64,000 bases of DNA, from the NCBI RefSeq assembly GCF_016680995.1, contig NZ_JAEQMG010000048.1:62001-126000 (forward strand), in the 5' to 3' direction. Below are positions 9,435-18,657 of the stretch, in pieces; position 1 is the stretch's first letter; every line of letters starts with the position of its first letter. The notes under the pieces are model-generated. The model was not told the origin of the DNA. It ran no database searches and saw nothing but the letters and a program-made list of their open reading frames with translations. This DNA is from Ruminococcus difficilis. Lineage in GTDB: Bacteria > Bacillota_A > Clostridia > Oscillospirales > Acutalibacteraceae. The position numbers and the translations under genes were made by a program.

Positions 9435-10070
9435 TTATTCTGATTTATTCGAAGGATCGTTCTTTTCCGATTTCTCCGCCGCGGACTTGCTTTTCTCAGA
9501 ATTGTCTTTTTCAATCGTTTCAAACAGCAAATCATCTGTCGCGTCGAATTTTTTAGATGTAAAGAACAATGAGACCATCTCGGATCCAAACAATAACACA
9601 ATGATTCCGATAAAAATAAATATCCCTGTCGGCGTACAGAAAAAGCTATATACCTTTCCTATCAGAACAAGCTTGCGGACGAGCTTTCCTTCGATCTGAT
9701 CGTAAGTGATCGCTTTGTCCAAGGGCGCACCGGGCGCGTCGCCCCGTGTTTGATAGTAATACTTACCTTCTTTTATCACAGGATCCGAAACGACACGGTG
9801 GGTAACATCGCGACCATACATCGAGCCTTCTTTTGACTTGTAAGTAACGATATCATCCTTATGGATATCTTCCGCATCTGAGGAATGAACCAATAACACA
9901 TCGCCGACCTGCAACGTGGGCTCCATCGAATCCGACGTCACACGGAAAAAGAAGTAGCCGAAAATCGATGGCGTTTGTCCCATAATACGAGACGCAAGAG
10001 AATACACTACGATCAAGCTGAGGATCACCAAAAGCACAACAGAAAGCACATGGGTTATCTTTTTGAACAC
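9435..10070 (-). CDS. sipW: SipW-type signal peptidase I (first of three)
   Basis: A 211-residue membrane protease with an N-terminal helix (about 4-26), a catalytic domain, a second helix (about 148-168) and a charged Ser/Lys/Glu tail. The nucleophile serine is in TSDSMEP (Ser48) and the partner histidine in VTHRVV (His91), the Ser-His arrangement of the SipW/eukaryotic-ER branch rather than the Ser-Lys of LepB. SipW enzymes mature TasA/camelysin-type exported proteins, several of which are encoded upstream. GTG at 10070 is chosen because GGGAGG lies seven bases before it; an earlier in-frame GTG (10085) overlaps that site. Confidence 0.9.
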   Translation of the reverse strand: MFKKITHVLSVVLLVILSLIVVYSLASRIMGQTPSIFGYFFFRVTSDSMEPTLQVGDVLLVHSSDAEDIHKDDIVTYKSKEGSMYGRDVTHRVVSDPVIKEGKYYYQTRGDAPGAPLDKAITYDQIEGKLVRKLVLIGKVYSFFCTPTGIFIFIGIIVLLFGSEMVSLFFTSKKFDATDDLLFETIEKDNSEKSKSAAEKSEKNDPSNKSE

Positions 10071-10124
10071 AGAGTTACCTCCCACATTTCAATGCGACCG
10101 AAACGATGAAGCAGGGTCAAATTT

Positions 10125-11282
10125 TCAGCGCTTTTTACGCTTTTTTGAATTCTTCTTTGTTGTGTTGTTTGAAGAAGTCCGGTTTTGGTTGTTTCTCGGT
10201 TTTTGCTGTTTTCCGTGCTTGGATTTTTTCTTCTTTGTATCATCCTTGCCGGAATTTGACTTCTGCTTATGCTGATCGTTTTCCTTGAACGAATCATTTT
10301 CTCGGGCATGCTTCTCAACCTGCTCTTCGCCGGTTTCATTCTCCACGGGTTGAGCTTCTTCAAACAAAGAGAAGTCTATGGTATCAGCATCATTCGGTTG
10401 AGAGCCCTGCTCAACATCTGTATTCTCAGGCGGCTGTTCCTCGGCTTCGGCGGCTTCGGAAGGCTGTTCCCCGGTTTCAGCTTCTTCGGGTTGAGGAGAC
10501 TCTGATAAAGAGAGATCACTTTTTTCAGCGTCGTCCAATACAGATTCATCCGAATCAGATGCTTCGTTTTGTTTTGCTTCTTTCTCCTTTTCAGCTGCTC
10601 TCTTCTTTTTCATTTCTTCCAGCTGCTCTCGCTTGACGCGCTCCACGATCTCCTGGAATGATTCGGTATCCTCCTCTTTTGCGGCGCCGATCGTCAGCTT
10701 GATGATATTCACGATCTCGTCAAAGAAAATCAACAGGAGCAGGAAGATAAAAACAAGGAACCCCCCCGTTGAGAAGAAGAAGTTGTAGAGCACCCTCAAA
10801 AAGTCTAACTTAGAGAGATATTTTGATTCAACGTCGGCGTAGTTGATCACACCGTCATCGTTTTTATTCGCGTCACCTTTCGTAACGAGAACAAGATTTC
10901 CTTTTCCGTCATCATACGGCGCAACCAGCACTCGGTGAGTAACCTTTTGGTTATCGAATCTGGCGTCACCCTGAAAAGTGATAATATTCCCGATGCCGAT
11001 ATCGGAAGGGTCCTTTATCTCTTTGCTGAGAATAACATCGCCGATCATCAGCTCGGGCTCCATGCTGCCGGTAATGATCCGATGCAGAGAGAAGCCGAAC
11101 AGTGTCGGAGATCCGCCGGACACCTTAGTGAGCATGAAAACAACAACAGCGACAGTGAGTATCGCGATCAACGTCCAACACACGATGTTTTTCACGATAC
11201 GCGCGACGTGAAGCGACTTTTTGAGCTTGGCTGTCTTCTTTTCACCGAGCTTATTTTTGATCTTTTCTTTCAGCTTTTTCAT
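10125..11282 (-). CDS. sipW: SipW-type signal peptidase I with long charged tail (second)
   Basis: A 385-residue protein with a basic N-terminus, a membrane helix (about 32-52), serine in ITGSMEPEL (Ser73), histidine in VTHRVL (His116) and a second helix near 170-190. About 180 residues of low-complexity sequence follow. That tail is first Glu/Pro-rich and then strongly basic, ending in a KKNSKKRKKR-like tip, and is predicted cytoplasmic. Normal SipW proteins are about 190 residues, so the tail is unusual and might bind the partner machinery or nucleic acid; that is only an inference. ATG at 11282 has GGAG at proper distance. The gene lies 55 bp upstream of the first sipW. Confidence 0.87.
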   Translation of the reverse strand: MKKLKEKIKNKLGEKKTAKLKKSLHVARIVKNIVCWTLIAILTVAVVVFMLTKVSGGSPTLFGFSLHRIITGSMEPELMIGDVILSKEIKDPSDIGIGNIITFQGDARFDNQKVTHRVLVAPYDDGKGNLVLVTKGDANKNDDGVINYADVESKYLSKLDFLRVLYNFFFSTGGFLVFIFLLLLIFFDEIVNIIKLTIGAAKEEDTESFQEIVERVKREQLEEMKKKRAAEKEKEAKQNEASDSDESVLDDAEKSDLSLSESPQPEEAETGEQPSEAAEAEEQPPENTDVEQGSQPNDADTIDFSLFEEAQPVENETGEEQVEKHARENDSFKENDQHKQKSNSGKDDTKKKKSKHGKQQKPRNNQNRTSSNNTTKKNSKKRKKR

Positions 11283-11324
11283 AAGCATACTCCGATCAGC
11301 GGTCTTGTACAATATCAGTATAAT

Positions 11325-11353
11325 AAAAAAGGGCTGTAAAAACAACCCTTTTT
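11325..11353 (-). terminator. Terminator upstream of the two-gene sipW unit
   Basis: On the minus strand GGGTTG-TTTTTA-CAGCCC is followed by six T. It lies between the 446-residue secreted protein gene and the second sipW gene, so it may partly separate the sipW pair from the subunit genes or set their ratio by read-through. Confidence 0.7.
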
Positions 11354-11437
11354 GTTAATTTAATTCGGTTAAGATCCTCACGGAATGAACTCCTCGCCGG
11401 GAATGTTCGATCGATTGAGATCGCCGCAGATCAAGCC

Positions 11438-12778
11438 TTATACGCCGATATAAACGTTGTCGATCGTATAAGAAAGCGCCTTGCTGGGAGAATTGTTGAT
11501 CACATACCAGTAGACCTTAACGATATTGGCGTCATTCACCGTACTGGCAGGGATCTCGATATTCTTGACGATCGGTACATCATTGAAAACATAGTTCGCG
11601 TCAGCGGTTACATGTACGGTTGTTTCTACCTGCTGCTCATCGGGATAGGAGCCGCCGGTCGACTTAGTATACAATATCGCCTCGCCTGCTCCGACAGGAG
11701 TGATCACACCGGTATCCACATCAACTGTGAAAACAGAGTCATTGCCGGAATAATACTTTAATGTACCGATATAATTCGCGTTGTACTGATAGGTAGTCGT
11801 ACCGACCGTGTAGGTATCGCTTCTGAGAGGAAGACTGCTCAAAGCCGCGTTAAAGGAATTGCCGGATCCTGTCGCGACAAAGATATCCTTATAATAATGG
11901 TTGATGCAGTTACCCGTGACCGTATAGGGCGGCGTATGAACCAAGTGGTTACCGGCAGTATTCGTATCGGAGGTGATCTTATACAGCTTACTATGGGTCG
12001 GATCCTGCCCGTCAGACTTTAAGTTATACAGCGTCTGGGAACGCAAGCTATTATCCGGTTGACCGTTATTATGATAATCCCAACCTTCTACAGCGAAAAA
12101 CGCGTGGGTAGCTGTCGAGGGAATATCAGCAAAATACTGATTGGGGTTGCTATCTCCTCCAACATGCTGCATCTTACGCCACTGACCGTTGGAGCCTTTA
12201 CCATCCAAGCTCTCTACGCTTGTATCCGGATCTTCATTATAGCAGATATAGAACTCGGTGCCTTTCCAGCCTTCGATTCCGTTGTCTTTTTCAAAATAGA
12301 TACGCATCTCATTGCGATTTGCGTCAGTCGAAGGCGTCGCCAACGCTGAGTAGTCATGGTAGCTGCGGGTGGGACCGTTTACGCCGAGCGCAAGAGAACC
12401 GTTATTTGTCGACGTCGGGATAGAAAGCGTGCGCGCGTAGAGCGAAACATTCTGTACCGAACCGGAATTGTTTGTCAAAGTGGTACAGAAATATTTACGG
12501 TTATTGTTCAGCACGTCGGAACCGCTGCAGGCATTATTACCGTTGCAGTCTGTCGTATAAGTACCGTCCGCACCGGTTGCGGAACCCATAGTGGAAACCG
12601 CAACATTCTTACCGTTAAAGGCATTAATGTGATAGGTGCCGTCACTGCCGCCGAACATCGCTTTTTCGCCGTCTTGCCCATGAGGACGTGAGAACCATGA
12701 AAACGTCGGAACGTTCATGCAGACGATGACCAACACTACCGCGAGTACGATCGCAATAATTACTTTTGACTTTTTCAT
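11438..12778 (-). CDS. Secreted SipW-type surface protein with BIG2-like domain
   Basis: A 446-residue exported protein. The N-terminus has a lysine pair, a hydrophobic stretch (7-24) and PTFSWFSR, the pattern recognised by SipW peptidases. Residues about 150-255 form an aromatic-rich module (MRIYFEKDNG, GWKGTEFYICY, HAFFAVEGW) resembling starch-binding-like sandwiches in clostridial surface proteins. Residues about 340-395 look like a BIG2 immunoglobulin-like domain (FTVDVDTGVITPVGAGEAIL). A final strand-rich domain follows. A strong AAGGAGG site precedes the ATG. It lacks the W-x-E-G motif of its neighbours, so it is probably an accessory component and not a core subunit. Ligand unknown. 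Confidence 0.75.
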   Translation of the reverse strand: MKKSKVIIAIVLAVVLVIVCMNVPTFSWFSRPHGQDGEKAMFGGSDGTYHINAFNGKNVAVSTMGSATGADGTYTTDCNGNNACSGSDVLNNNRKYFCTTLTNNSGSVQNVSLYARTLSIPTSTNNGSLALGVNGPTRSYHDYSALATPSTDANRNEMRIYFEKDNGIEGWKGTEFYICYNEDPDTSVESLDGKGSNGQWRKMQHVGGDSNPNQYFADIPSTATHAFFAVEGWDYHNNGQPDNSLRSQTLYNLKSDGQDPTHSKLYKITSDTNTAGNHLVHTPPYTVTGNCINHYYKDIFVATGSGNSFNAALSSLPLRSDTYTVGTTTYQYNANYIGTLKYYSGNDSVFTVDVDTGVITPVGAGEAILYTKSTGGSYPDEQQVETTVHVTADANYVFNDVPIVKNIEIPASTVNDANIVKVYWYVINNSPSKALSYTIDNVYIGV

Positions 12779-12819
12779 GGTTTCACCTCCTTAATAATCT
12801 GTAAAACTATCAAAGTGTT

Positions 12820-15546
12820 TTACGGGTCAGTAATCCAGAACTTCTTTGAACTGCTGTCGAAATGGAATATGTAGGTTTTATTACTACCATTCATCGTACA
12901 GTTACCGCTCGAAGAATTAAACGTATCACCGCCGGAAGCTCCGTAATAGCCATCATGATAACCGAATCCGTTACTGTACCATGTGCCGCTGTTCGTAAGA
13001 ATCTTAAATGATTTTGTTCCATTCACATCTACTGAATAAGTATATTCAGTAGTATTGCCGACACGGGTCATTTTGTTGTTATTACCATAATCCCATCCGC
13101 CGGTGATCTCGCCAACGACATGATAGGTTGTCACTTCAGTCGCAGTAATCCAGAACTTATTAGTAGTTCTGTTGAAGTGGAATGTAAACTTACAGGTATA
13201 TCCAACATTCAACTTCATATTGCCGGTACTGTTATTAGAGTTCAAAGTATCGCCGCCACTGCCACCTAAGAAAGTATCTGTACTGTTGGAATACTTGTAC
13301 TTATAGGTATAAGCGTTGGACCAGTGGATAGCATCTACACCGTCATAAATCTTGAACTCATACGCGCCGGGATCAAGCTCTTGCGTAAAGGTAAGCTCGT
13401 TACCGGAACCGGTAAGATGATCCTGTGATTCTGACCATCCGTTCCACGAAGCCTTCAGATAATAGCTGTTCTTCGCCTCAAACTTAGCATAGTAATGGAC
13501 ATCAGCATCACCTAATGTAAAAGTATATGACGCATTCGTTGACGCTGCTGTACCGGTACCACTTGAATTCGTATACCAACCGACAAACTTATATCCGGTT
13601 GCCGGATTCGCCTTGATGGTAACAGATGAATTATATTTGACATCGGTCTTTGTAACGGATGTAGAAGCCGTTTCGTTTCCATACTGCACGGTGCTGCCGC
13701 TTGAACCTATCGCATCAATATAGACAGTATGCGTGTTCGTCGTGTAGCGTGCGTAATATGTGGTATCAGTATCGAGCGTTATAGGTGAAGACGACGTCAC
13801 ATCCGTACCACCGGATGCATTAGTATAAATACCTTCGAGCGTATAACCCGTAGCAGCGGACGCCGAGTAAGGTACCTCCGTACCCTTATCAACCGTCTTT
13901 GAAACAGATGATCCTGAAGAGGAATTCGTGCCGGCAATCGTAATCGTACCGCACGCCGTACCGGAATTGACGCCATCCAGATATCTGTAGATCGTCAACT
14001 TTCGTACTTCCTTGAACTTCGCGTAGTAGGTTTTCTCGGTAGGAGTAGCGGGTGCGGTCGTCGTATAAGTCGCGCCGGTATACAATAAGTTTTTATCGTC
14101 GCCGTTATCTTCGCCCTCGGGATTATCATACCAACCGACAAACGCATAGTTAGTATTAGCAACAGTGGCGGTCAGCCTGATCGCCTTCTCGGGCCAGGCG
14201 TGAACAGTATCCTTATGCTTTTGGCTGGTGCTTTTGGTAGACTCGATCACATGGGTCGAGGTCGTAGTGCCGATATAAGAAGTTGCCGTAACCGTGCCCC
14301 ACGTACTCTGATTAGTGCAGGCAGCAACCTTGATCGTTGCGGGATCTTGAAATTCACCGGTGCTCTTGTTGCTACCGGTATCGTTGTCATATGCTCCGCC
14401 GTTGATCGTCTTGATGATATAGGTCGGGTCGACAGGATCATCCGGAATGGTTGTGTCTTCGGTTTTGTTGTGTATATAAGTAGTATTCCACTGGTTAGCC
14501 ATGTTCTCCGTAGTCAGGTCGTTTCTCTTAGCGCGGATGAACAAGGTGCTTTGATATGTACCGTTATAATCGAAGGAATAATGCTCATTTTCATCCAGTT
14601 CAAGCTTATACAGCTTATCGGGATCACCCTTGGAGCTATCCCAACACCATGCATAGAAATATTGGGTCTCTCCGCTTCGATCCCACTCCGGAGTCGGGAG
14701 CAGGGTAACATGGCGAGGCGTCAGATCAGATGTAATGCCGAGATAATTGATCGCCTGTGTAGCGGCCATATTAGTGGTAATATCCGTATTGTCAGCCGTT
14801 TTCTTCTGGAGCCATACGTTGATGGTAACGATCTTTGTCTCGTTAGCGCCGACCGAGAACAAACGAGCAGTCGAGCTCTTGCCCTTCACATGGTCGGAGA
14901 ACTTTTCGACCGCTGTAGCGCCGGTAGTGCCGGAGGTAGAATTGACCACCGCCGTGGTACTGGCGTTGTTTGCATATATCTTTGTATTGCTGATCAGCTT
15001 ACCGGTAGCAGGGTCATAATGACCCTCAGGGTTCTCACCCTCGGAATATGCCGTAACGGATACACGGATATTATCGTCAACGGATATCGGTTTTTCCTGT
15101 TCATTCACAAAGAAGAAATCCGCGTTTGTATCTGCTCTCAGACGAAAACTCACGCTGAGATACGTTGTATTCTTATCACTGACGTTGCCTTTTCTGTAAA
15201 TAAAGTTAGAAGAAATATTCGCCTTGGGGAAGTAGAACGTCTTTCCGTCTGCGCTCGACGCGGGCGCCAGGTGCATACCGCCGGACGGCTCGAAATAGTC
15301 AAGAAGATCGATCGTACCGCTCTCGCCGCCGATCATGATATCGGTATACCTGATATCATTGATGACCGCACCGTTAGTGCCCGTCTCGTTCGTGATCTTG
15401 ATGGATGAAACCGTCTCGACCCACGCGTAGACGCCTACCGTACAAAGCGCAAAGATCTCAAGGAGGATCACAACTGAAATCACTAAGCTCTTTACTTTAT
15501 TCTTACCGGAACGGCGAACCTTGAGCATCTTCCATAGCTTATTCAA
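12820..15546 (-). CDS. Large SipW-type surface protein with InlB-like repeats
   Basis: A 908-residue exported protein; residue numbers here count from that start. The N-terminus is basic, with a membrane segment (22-41) and VYAWVETV. A TasA-like N-terminal domain ends near INVWLQKK (about 242-249). Then come an aromatic module (about 294-367), InlB/Listeria-Bacteroides-type repeats (AFVGWYDN, YTLEGIYTN, YKFVGWYTN; about 455-690), and two C-terminal modules that each end in the same short motif, FHF-x6/7-KFWIT (about 789-801 and 894-906). These last two look like carbohydrate-binding sandwiches. It is probably a long adhesin or fibre tip. TTG at 15546 is chosen: GGAGG is eight bases upstream and an earlier GTG lies inside that site. 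Confidence 0.77.
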   Translation of the reverse strand: MNKLWKMLKVRRSGKNKVKSLVISVVILLEIFALCTVGVYAWVETVSSIKITNETGTNGAVINDIRYTDIMIGGESGTIDLLDYFEPSGGMHLAPASSADGKTFYFPKANISSNFIYRKGNVSDKNTTYLSVSFRLRADTNADFFFVNEQEKPISVDDNIRVSVTAYSEGENPEGHYDPATGKLISNTKIYANNASTTAVVNSTSGTTGATAVEKFSDHVKGKSSTARLFSVGANETKIVTINVWLQKKTADNTDITTNMAATQAINYLGITSDLTPRHVTLLPTPEWDRSGETQYFYAWCWDSSKGDPDKLYKLELDENEHYSFDYNGTYQSTLFIRAKRNDLTTENMANQWNTTYIHNKTEDTTIPDDPVDPTYIIKTINGGAYDNDTGSNKSTGEFQDPATIKVAACTNQSTWGTVTATSYIGTTTSTHVIESTKSTSQKHKDTVHAWPEKAIRLTATVANTNYAFVGWYDNPEGEDNGDDKNLLYTGATYTTTAPATPTEKTYYAKFKEVRKLTIYRYLDGVNSGTACGTITIAGTNSSSGSSVSKTVDKGTEVPYSASAATGYTLEGIYTNASGGTDVTSSSPITLDTDTTYYARYTTNTHTVYIDAIGSSGSTVQYGNETASTSVTKTDVKYNSSVTIKANPATGYKFVGWYTNSSGTGTAASTNASYTFTLGDADVHYYAKFEAKNSYYLKASWNGWSESQDHLTGSGNELTFTQELDPGAYEFKIYDGVDAIHWSNAYTYKYKYSNSTDTFLGGSGGDTLNSNNSTGNMKLNVGYTCKFTFHFNRTTNKFWITATEVTTYHVVGEITGGWDYGNNNKMTRVGNTTEYTYSVDVNGTKSFKILTNSGTWYSNGFGYHDGYYGASGGDTFNSSSGNCTMNGSNKTYIFHFDSSSKKFWITDP

Positions 15547-15574
15547 TTGTATCACCTCCTTGAAATCATATTAT

Positions 15575-17392
15575 TTAGTTATGACCCCAGTAATCACTGT
15601 TTGTCATCTCGTAAGTTACCGTATAACTGCTTGAATTCGGCACTGTGAAGGTTTGCGTACCGCCGCCGAACGGATAATACTTTGTACCGGAGCTGTTTTT
15701 CTTACAGAAGCGGACAATCTTCTCGCCGACAGGGATAGAAACCGTAACAGTAGAAGATTTATTGCTCCAGTCACCGAAGTAGTAGGTGTTTCCGGCGTCA
15801 GTCTCGAATCCAACTGTATCGGTATTATATACCCATTCTTTTCCGTTCGGTACTCTGGCAATAACCTCCAGACGGCAATTCGTCGCCGAACTGCCGCCAC
15901 CGCCGCCGGATTCGGTTGCGGGAGCCTGAGTAGGCGTAGGCGTTACACTGCTGCCGTAATCCCAGTAGCCGACACAGGGAGACAGGTTCTGTCTCTCAAC
16001 AGTTGTCGAGCTATACTTGTTACCATGGGTAGCTGTGTAAACTATCGCATTATCATAGGTATTGGTTGAAGAATCCAAAAATGTTCGTGTCTCCTGTAAT
16101 GGGATCTTCTGATTGTTGGAATCATGTGCATACCAACTGTCACCAATAGCCGGATTGACCATATTATTAACATTTTTACGCGTATGCCATGCGTTATAGA
16201 TCTTTGCTTGACCCGAACCGTTATGAGGATTCAAACGATAAAAGGCAATATTAGTTACAGCTTTTTTCGGTATTTCGCACTGCCATTCAGAACCTGCATC
16301 TGTAGACGATGTACCGGTTCTGGTCTTTGTTTTTCTCATAATGACAGTCTTCCACCGTTTAGGAGACTCTTCGGAGTAGGGATCTTCATAAGAACATGCG
16401 ATAATCGGTTCTTTCCCATTATCTGGATTATCAATCCAATTATATACATTGCTATCAGTGTCACCGATCGTATCATCGATAAATGTGATGGTATCCATTG
16501 GCGCAAAGTTACTCTCAATATCGATATCGACAGAAATCTGTCTGTTCTTATAAGCGTCAAGATCCTCTAACGTTCCCTCAAGCCACACAACCAGAGTAAC
16601 ATTCAGCTTCTGTCCGCCGGGAATGATAAACAGCGGAGTATGCTCATAATAATAGGTGGAGAATGAATTCCAGTTGTAGTTAGGATAAGACGGTTCGAGC
16701 GTAGGATTGCCGTTATCATCAACCATCGATACCACGCCGGGAGAATTATCGACATATTTATCAACCTGTGCGGAAGGGTCGATAACAATGGGTTTGACGC
16801 CGCTGTCGGCAATGAATGCTAATCTAACAGGGCAATGATCAGAAGGCTTAACCTGATGATCCGGAACTTTTCCTTCGGAAATAGGATCCCCATTGCTGTC
16901 AACAACTTTTAGCTCATCCTCAAAAACATCATTTCCGACCTGGATCTTATAGCTCTTGATATAGACGGGCGTGTTACCGGAGGTACCATTGAGCTCAAAG
17001 TCCTTGTACACATAATGGACATTCTCATCGCCCTTGTTGCCCTCGCGGAAGAACATCTCCGCGGTATTGGAGGTAAAGGATCTGTCAACCGGAAAATAGA
17101 TATTTCTACCGTCTAAGCTGGACGCTTCATCCAGAGTAAAAGCAGGGATGGTGATTTTATTCGCGCTGGATTTATCTTTATTGATACGCAGGGACGAAGC
17201 GGACTGGAACTCCAGATTCTCGGAATTGAGTTCGGCAGCCTCACGAGCGGTAAACCATGCCATCGATGAGGTTACGCCAAGTACCAAAACAAGGAAAAGT
17301 GAAACATATGATTTTGCAAGACCTTTATTGAGAAGCAGACGCTGACCTGCTTTGATACTCAGCGCTTTCAAAATTGTCTTTATCTTCATCAT
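15575..17392 (-). CDS. SipW-type TasA/camelysin-like surface protein, multidomain
   Basis: A 605-residue exported protein. A basic N-terminus and membrane segment (28-42) lead into SSMAWFTARE, a classic SipW-type cleavage region. The N-terminal domain (about 50-295) ends with VVWLEG and the strand pair typical of the family (268-295). An aromatic module follows (about 330-430), then a Pro/Thr/Gly linker (about 483-502) and a C-terminal sandwich domain. Start ATG has GGAGG six bases upstream, and the spacer to the next gene is short, so it is co-transcribed with its neighbours. It is probably a fibre subunit or its decorated variant. Confidence 0.77.
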   Translation of the reverse strand: MMKIKTILKALSIKAGQRLLLNKGLAKSYVSLFLVLVLGVTSSMAWFTAREAAELNSENLEFQSASSLRINKDKSSANKITIPAFTLDEASSLDGRNIYFPVDRSFTSNTAEMFFREGNKGDENVHYVYKDFELNGTSGNTPVYIKSYKIQVGNDVFEDELKVVDSNGDPISEGKVPDHQVKPSDHCPVRLAFIADSGVKPIVIDPSAQVDKYVDNSPGVVSMVDDNGNPTLEPSYPNYNWNSFSTYYYEHTPLFIIPGGQKLNVTLVVWLEGTLEDLDAYKNRQISVDIDIESNFAPMDTITFIDDTIGDTDSNVYNWIDNPDNGKEPIIACSYEDPYSEESPKRWKTVIMRKTKTRTGTSSTDAGSEWQCEIPKKAVTNIAFYRLNPHNGSGQAKIYNAWHTRKNVNNMVNPAIGDSWYAHDSNNQKIPLQETRTFLDSSTNTYDNAIVYTATHGNKYSSTTVERQNLSPCVGYWDYGSSVTPTPTQAPATESGGGGGSSATNCRLEVIARVPNGKEWVYNTDTVGFETDAGNTYYFGDWSNKSSTVTVSIPVGEKIVRFCKKNSSGTKYYPFGGGTQTFTVPNSSSYTVTYEMTNSDYWGHN

Positions 17393-17436
17393 GTTTCACC
17401 TCCTAAATCGTAATTGATTGAATTGGATCGATTGCG

Positions 17437-18567
17437 TCAGCCGGAAACCGCTTCTACAATATCAAAATTCAACGACATATTGATCTTGCCGTTAACCAGT
17501 CTGAGTCGCGCCTCGGAATCTTCGCCTTCGATCCAGAGATTGACACGGATATGACCGTAATAATAGTCGTTTGCCGTATCACGGTGAGGCAATGTGACAA
17601 CCACGATATCCGTACTGCTCGCAGCTCTCAACTGATACTGATAGCTACTGTCTGTGCCGGCTATTACATTGTAGGTACCGTTTTCCCATTTAACACGGGT
17701 AGAAGCAGAGGAATAGAACGCGTGATCTGTAGTATGCTCATTTTGTCTTTCCGCTATCGCGCTGCCGGTATAATAAGCGCTGCCGTGGTTAAAATCATAC
17801 GGGCTGGTACCGTTTGCGGTCAGACCGGTATACAATCGATCATTGATACCATCATACCACACATTGGGAGCCGGGATCCATAACAGCTCACACGCATTAT
17901 TGGCTTCACAGTTCAGAACAGACATTCTGACAGCGCCGATCGCGCCGGGCTTCATGGAAGCTTCGTCTGTATCACCGTTATAAACATGCTGACCGGATAG
18001 ACTGTTTCCGTTAACCGGTTCGATTTTTGAATCGCGAGTCAGCGCAATACTGTAATTGTGCTTGCTGCGAAAATAAAGATCAAACGACATATAGTTATCG
18101 TTAGCAACTGCCGCTTCAAAAGACTGGGTCGTATCAACATACGCGATCTGATCATACTGCATGAGTTTCGGAATATTGAATGTTGTTCCGTTACCGGTGA
18201 CCTCAGACATGAAGAGACCATCCATGAACTTGAGCTGCTGATCGGAAAAATCAAAGTTCAGCTCGCCTTCATTCCATTCGGTTTGCCTGCGGGTTTCGGA
18301 CGGATGATCATTATTCCAAGTGGCATTATCCCTTAATCTGGAATTGATCGCACTATACTGGTCGCTGCCAGACGGCGGCATGATGTAAAACTCAAGCTTG
18401 TCATTGACCTTAGTCGATACGTCTACCCCACCGGCAGTTGTTTGTTGATGAATCGTAAACCACGAATAAGCTCCCACGAATGCAACAACGGCGAGCACTA
18501 CTAAAATTATTATGTTTTTAGCAATCATTTTCCGAGTTTTTAACCTCAGTGCATCGCTCTTTTTCAT
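17437..18567 (-). CDS. SipW-type TasA/camelysin-like subunit
   Basis: A 376-residue exported protein. The signal region is basic residues, a hydrophobic stretch (18-33) and GAYSWFTIHQ. The body is one extended beta-rich domain ending with NLWIEGEDSEA (343-353) and a last strand pair. That C-terminal motif also occurs in the membrane-anchored relative and in the 271- and 264-residue proteins of this cluster. It has no carbohydrate-binding or repeat modules. The start is an ATG with AGAGG upstream. It probably makes up part of the fibre or surface layer; polymer formation is inferred from the TasA family. Confidence 0.77.
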   Translation of the reverse strand: MKKSDALRLKTRKMIAKNIIILVVLAVVAFVGAYSWFTIHQQTTAGGVDVSTKVNDKLEFYIMPPSGSDQYSAINSRLRDNATWNNDHPSETRRQTEWNEGELNFDFSDQQLKFMDGLFMSEVTGNGTTFNIPKLMQYDQIAYVDTTQSFEAAVANDNYMSFDLYFRSKHNYSIALTRDSKIEPVNGNSLSGQHVYNGDTDEASMKPGAIGAVRMSVLNCEANNACELLWIPAPNVWYDGINDRLYTGLTANGTSPYDFNHGSAYYTGSAIAERQNEHTTDHAFYSSASTRVKWENGTYNVIAGTDSSYQYQLRAASSTDIVVVTLPHRDTANDYYYGHIRVNLWIEGEDSEARLRLVNGKINMSLNFDIVEAVSG

Positions 18568-18657
18568 TGCAAACCTCTGTCAAACTTCTTCACTACAATT
18601 AGGCAAATCGATAATGCGGTAAGATTCATTCGTAAAAACATTCGTTTAAATCAATTA

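Noticed and set aside
14200..15408. Open frame of 402 codons on the plus strand opposite the large InlB-repeat protein
   Set aside because: It is antisense to the 908-residue surface protein, which has a clear ribosome site and domain structure.
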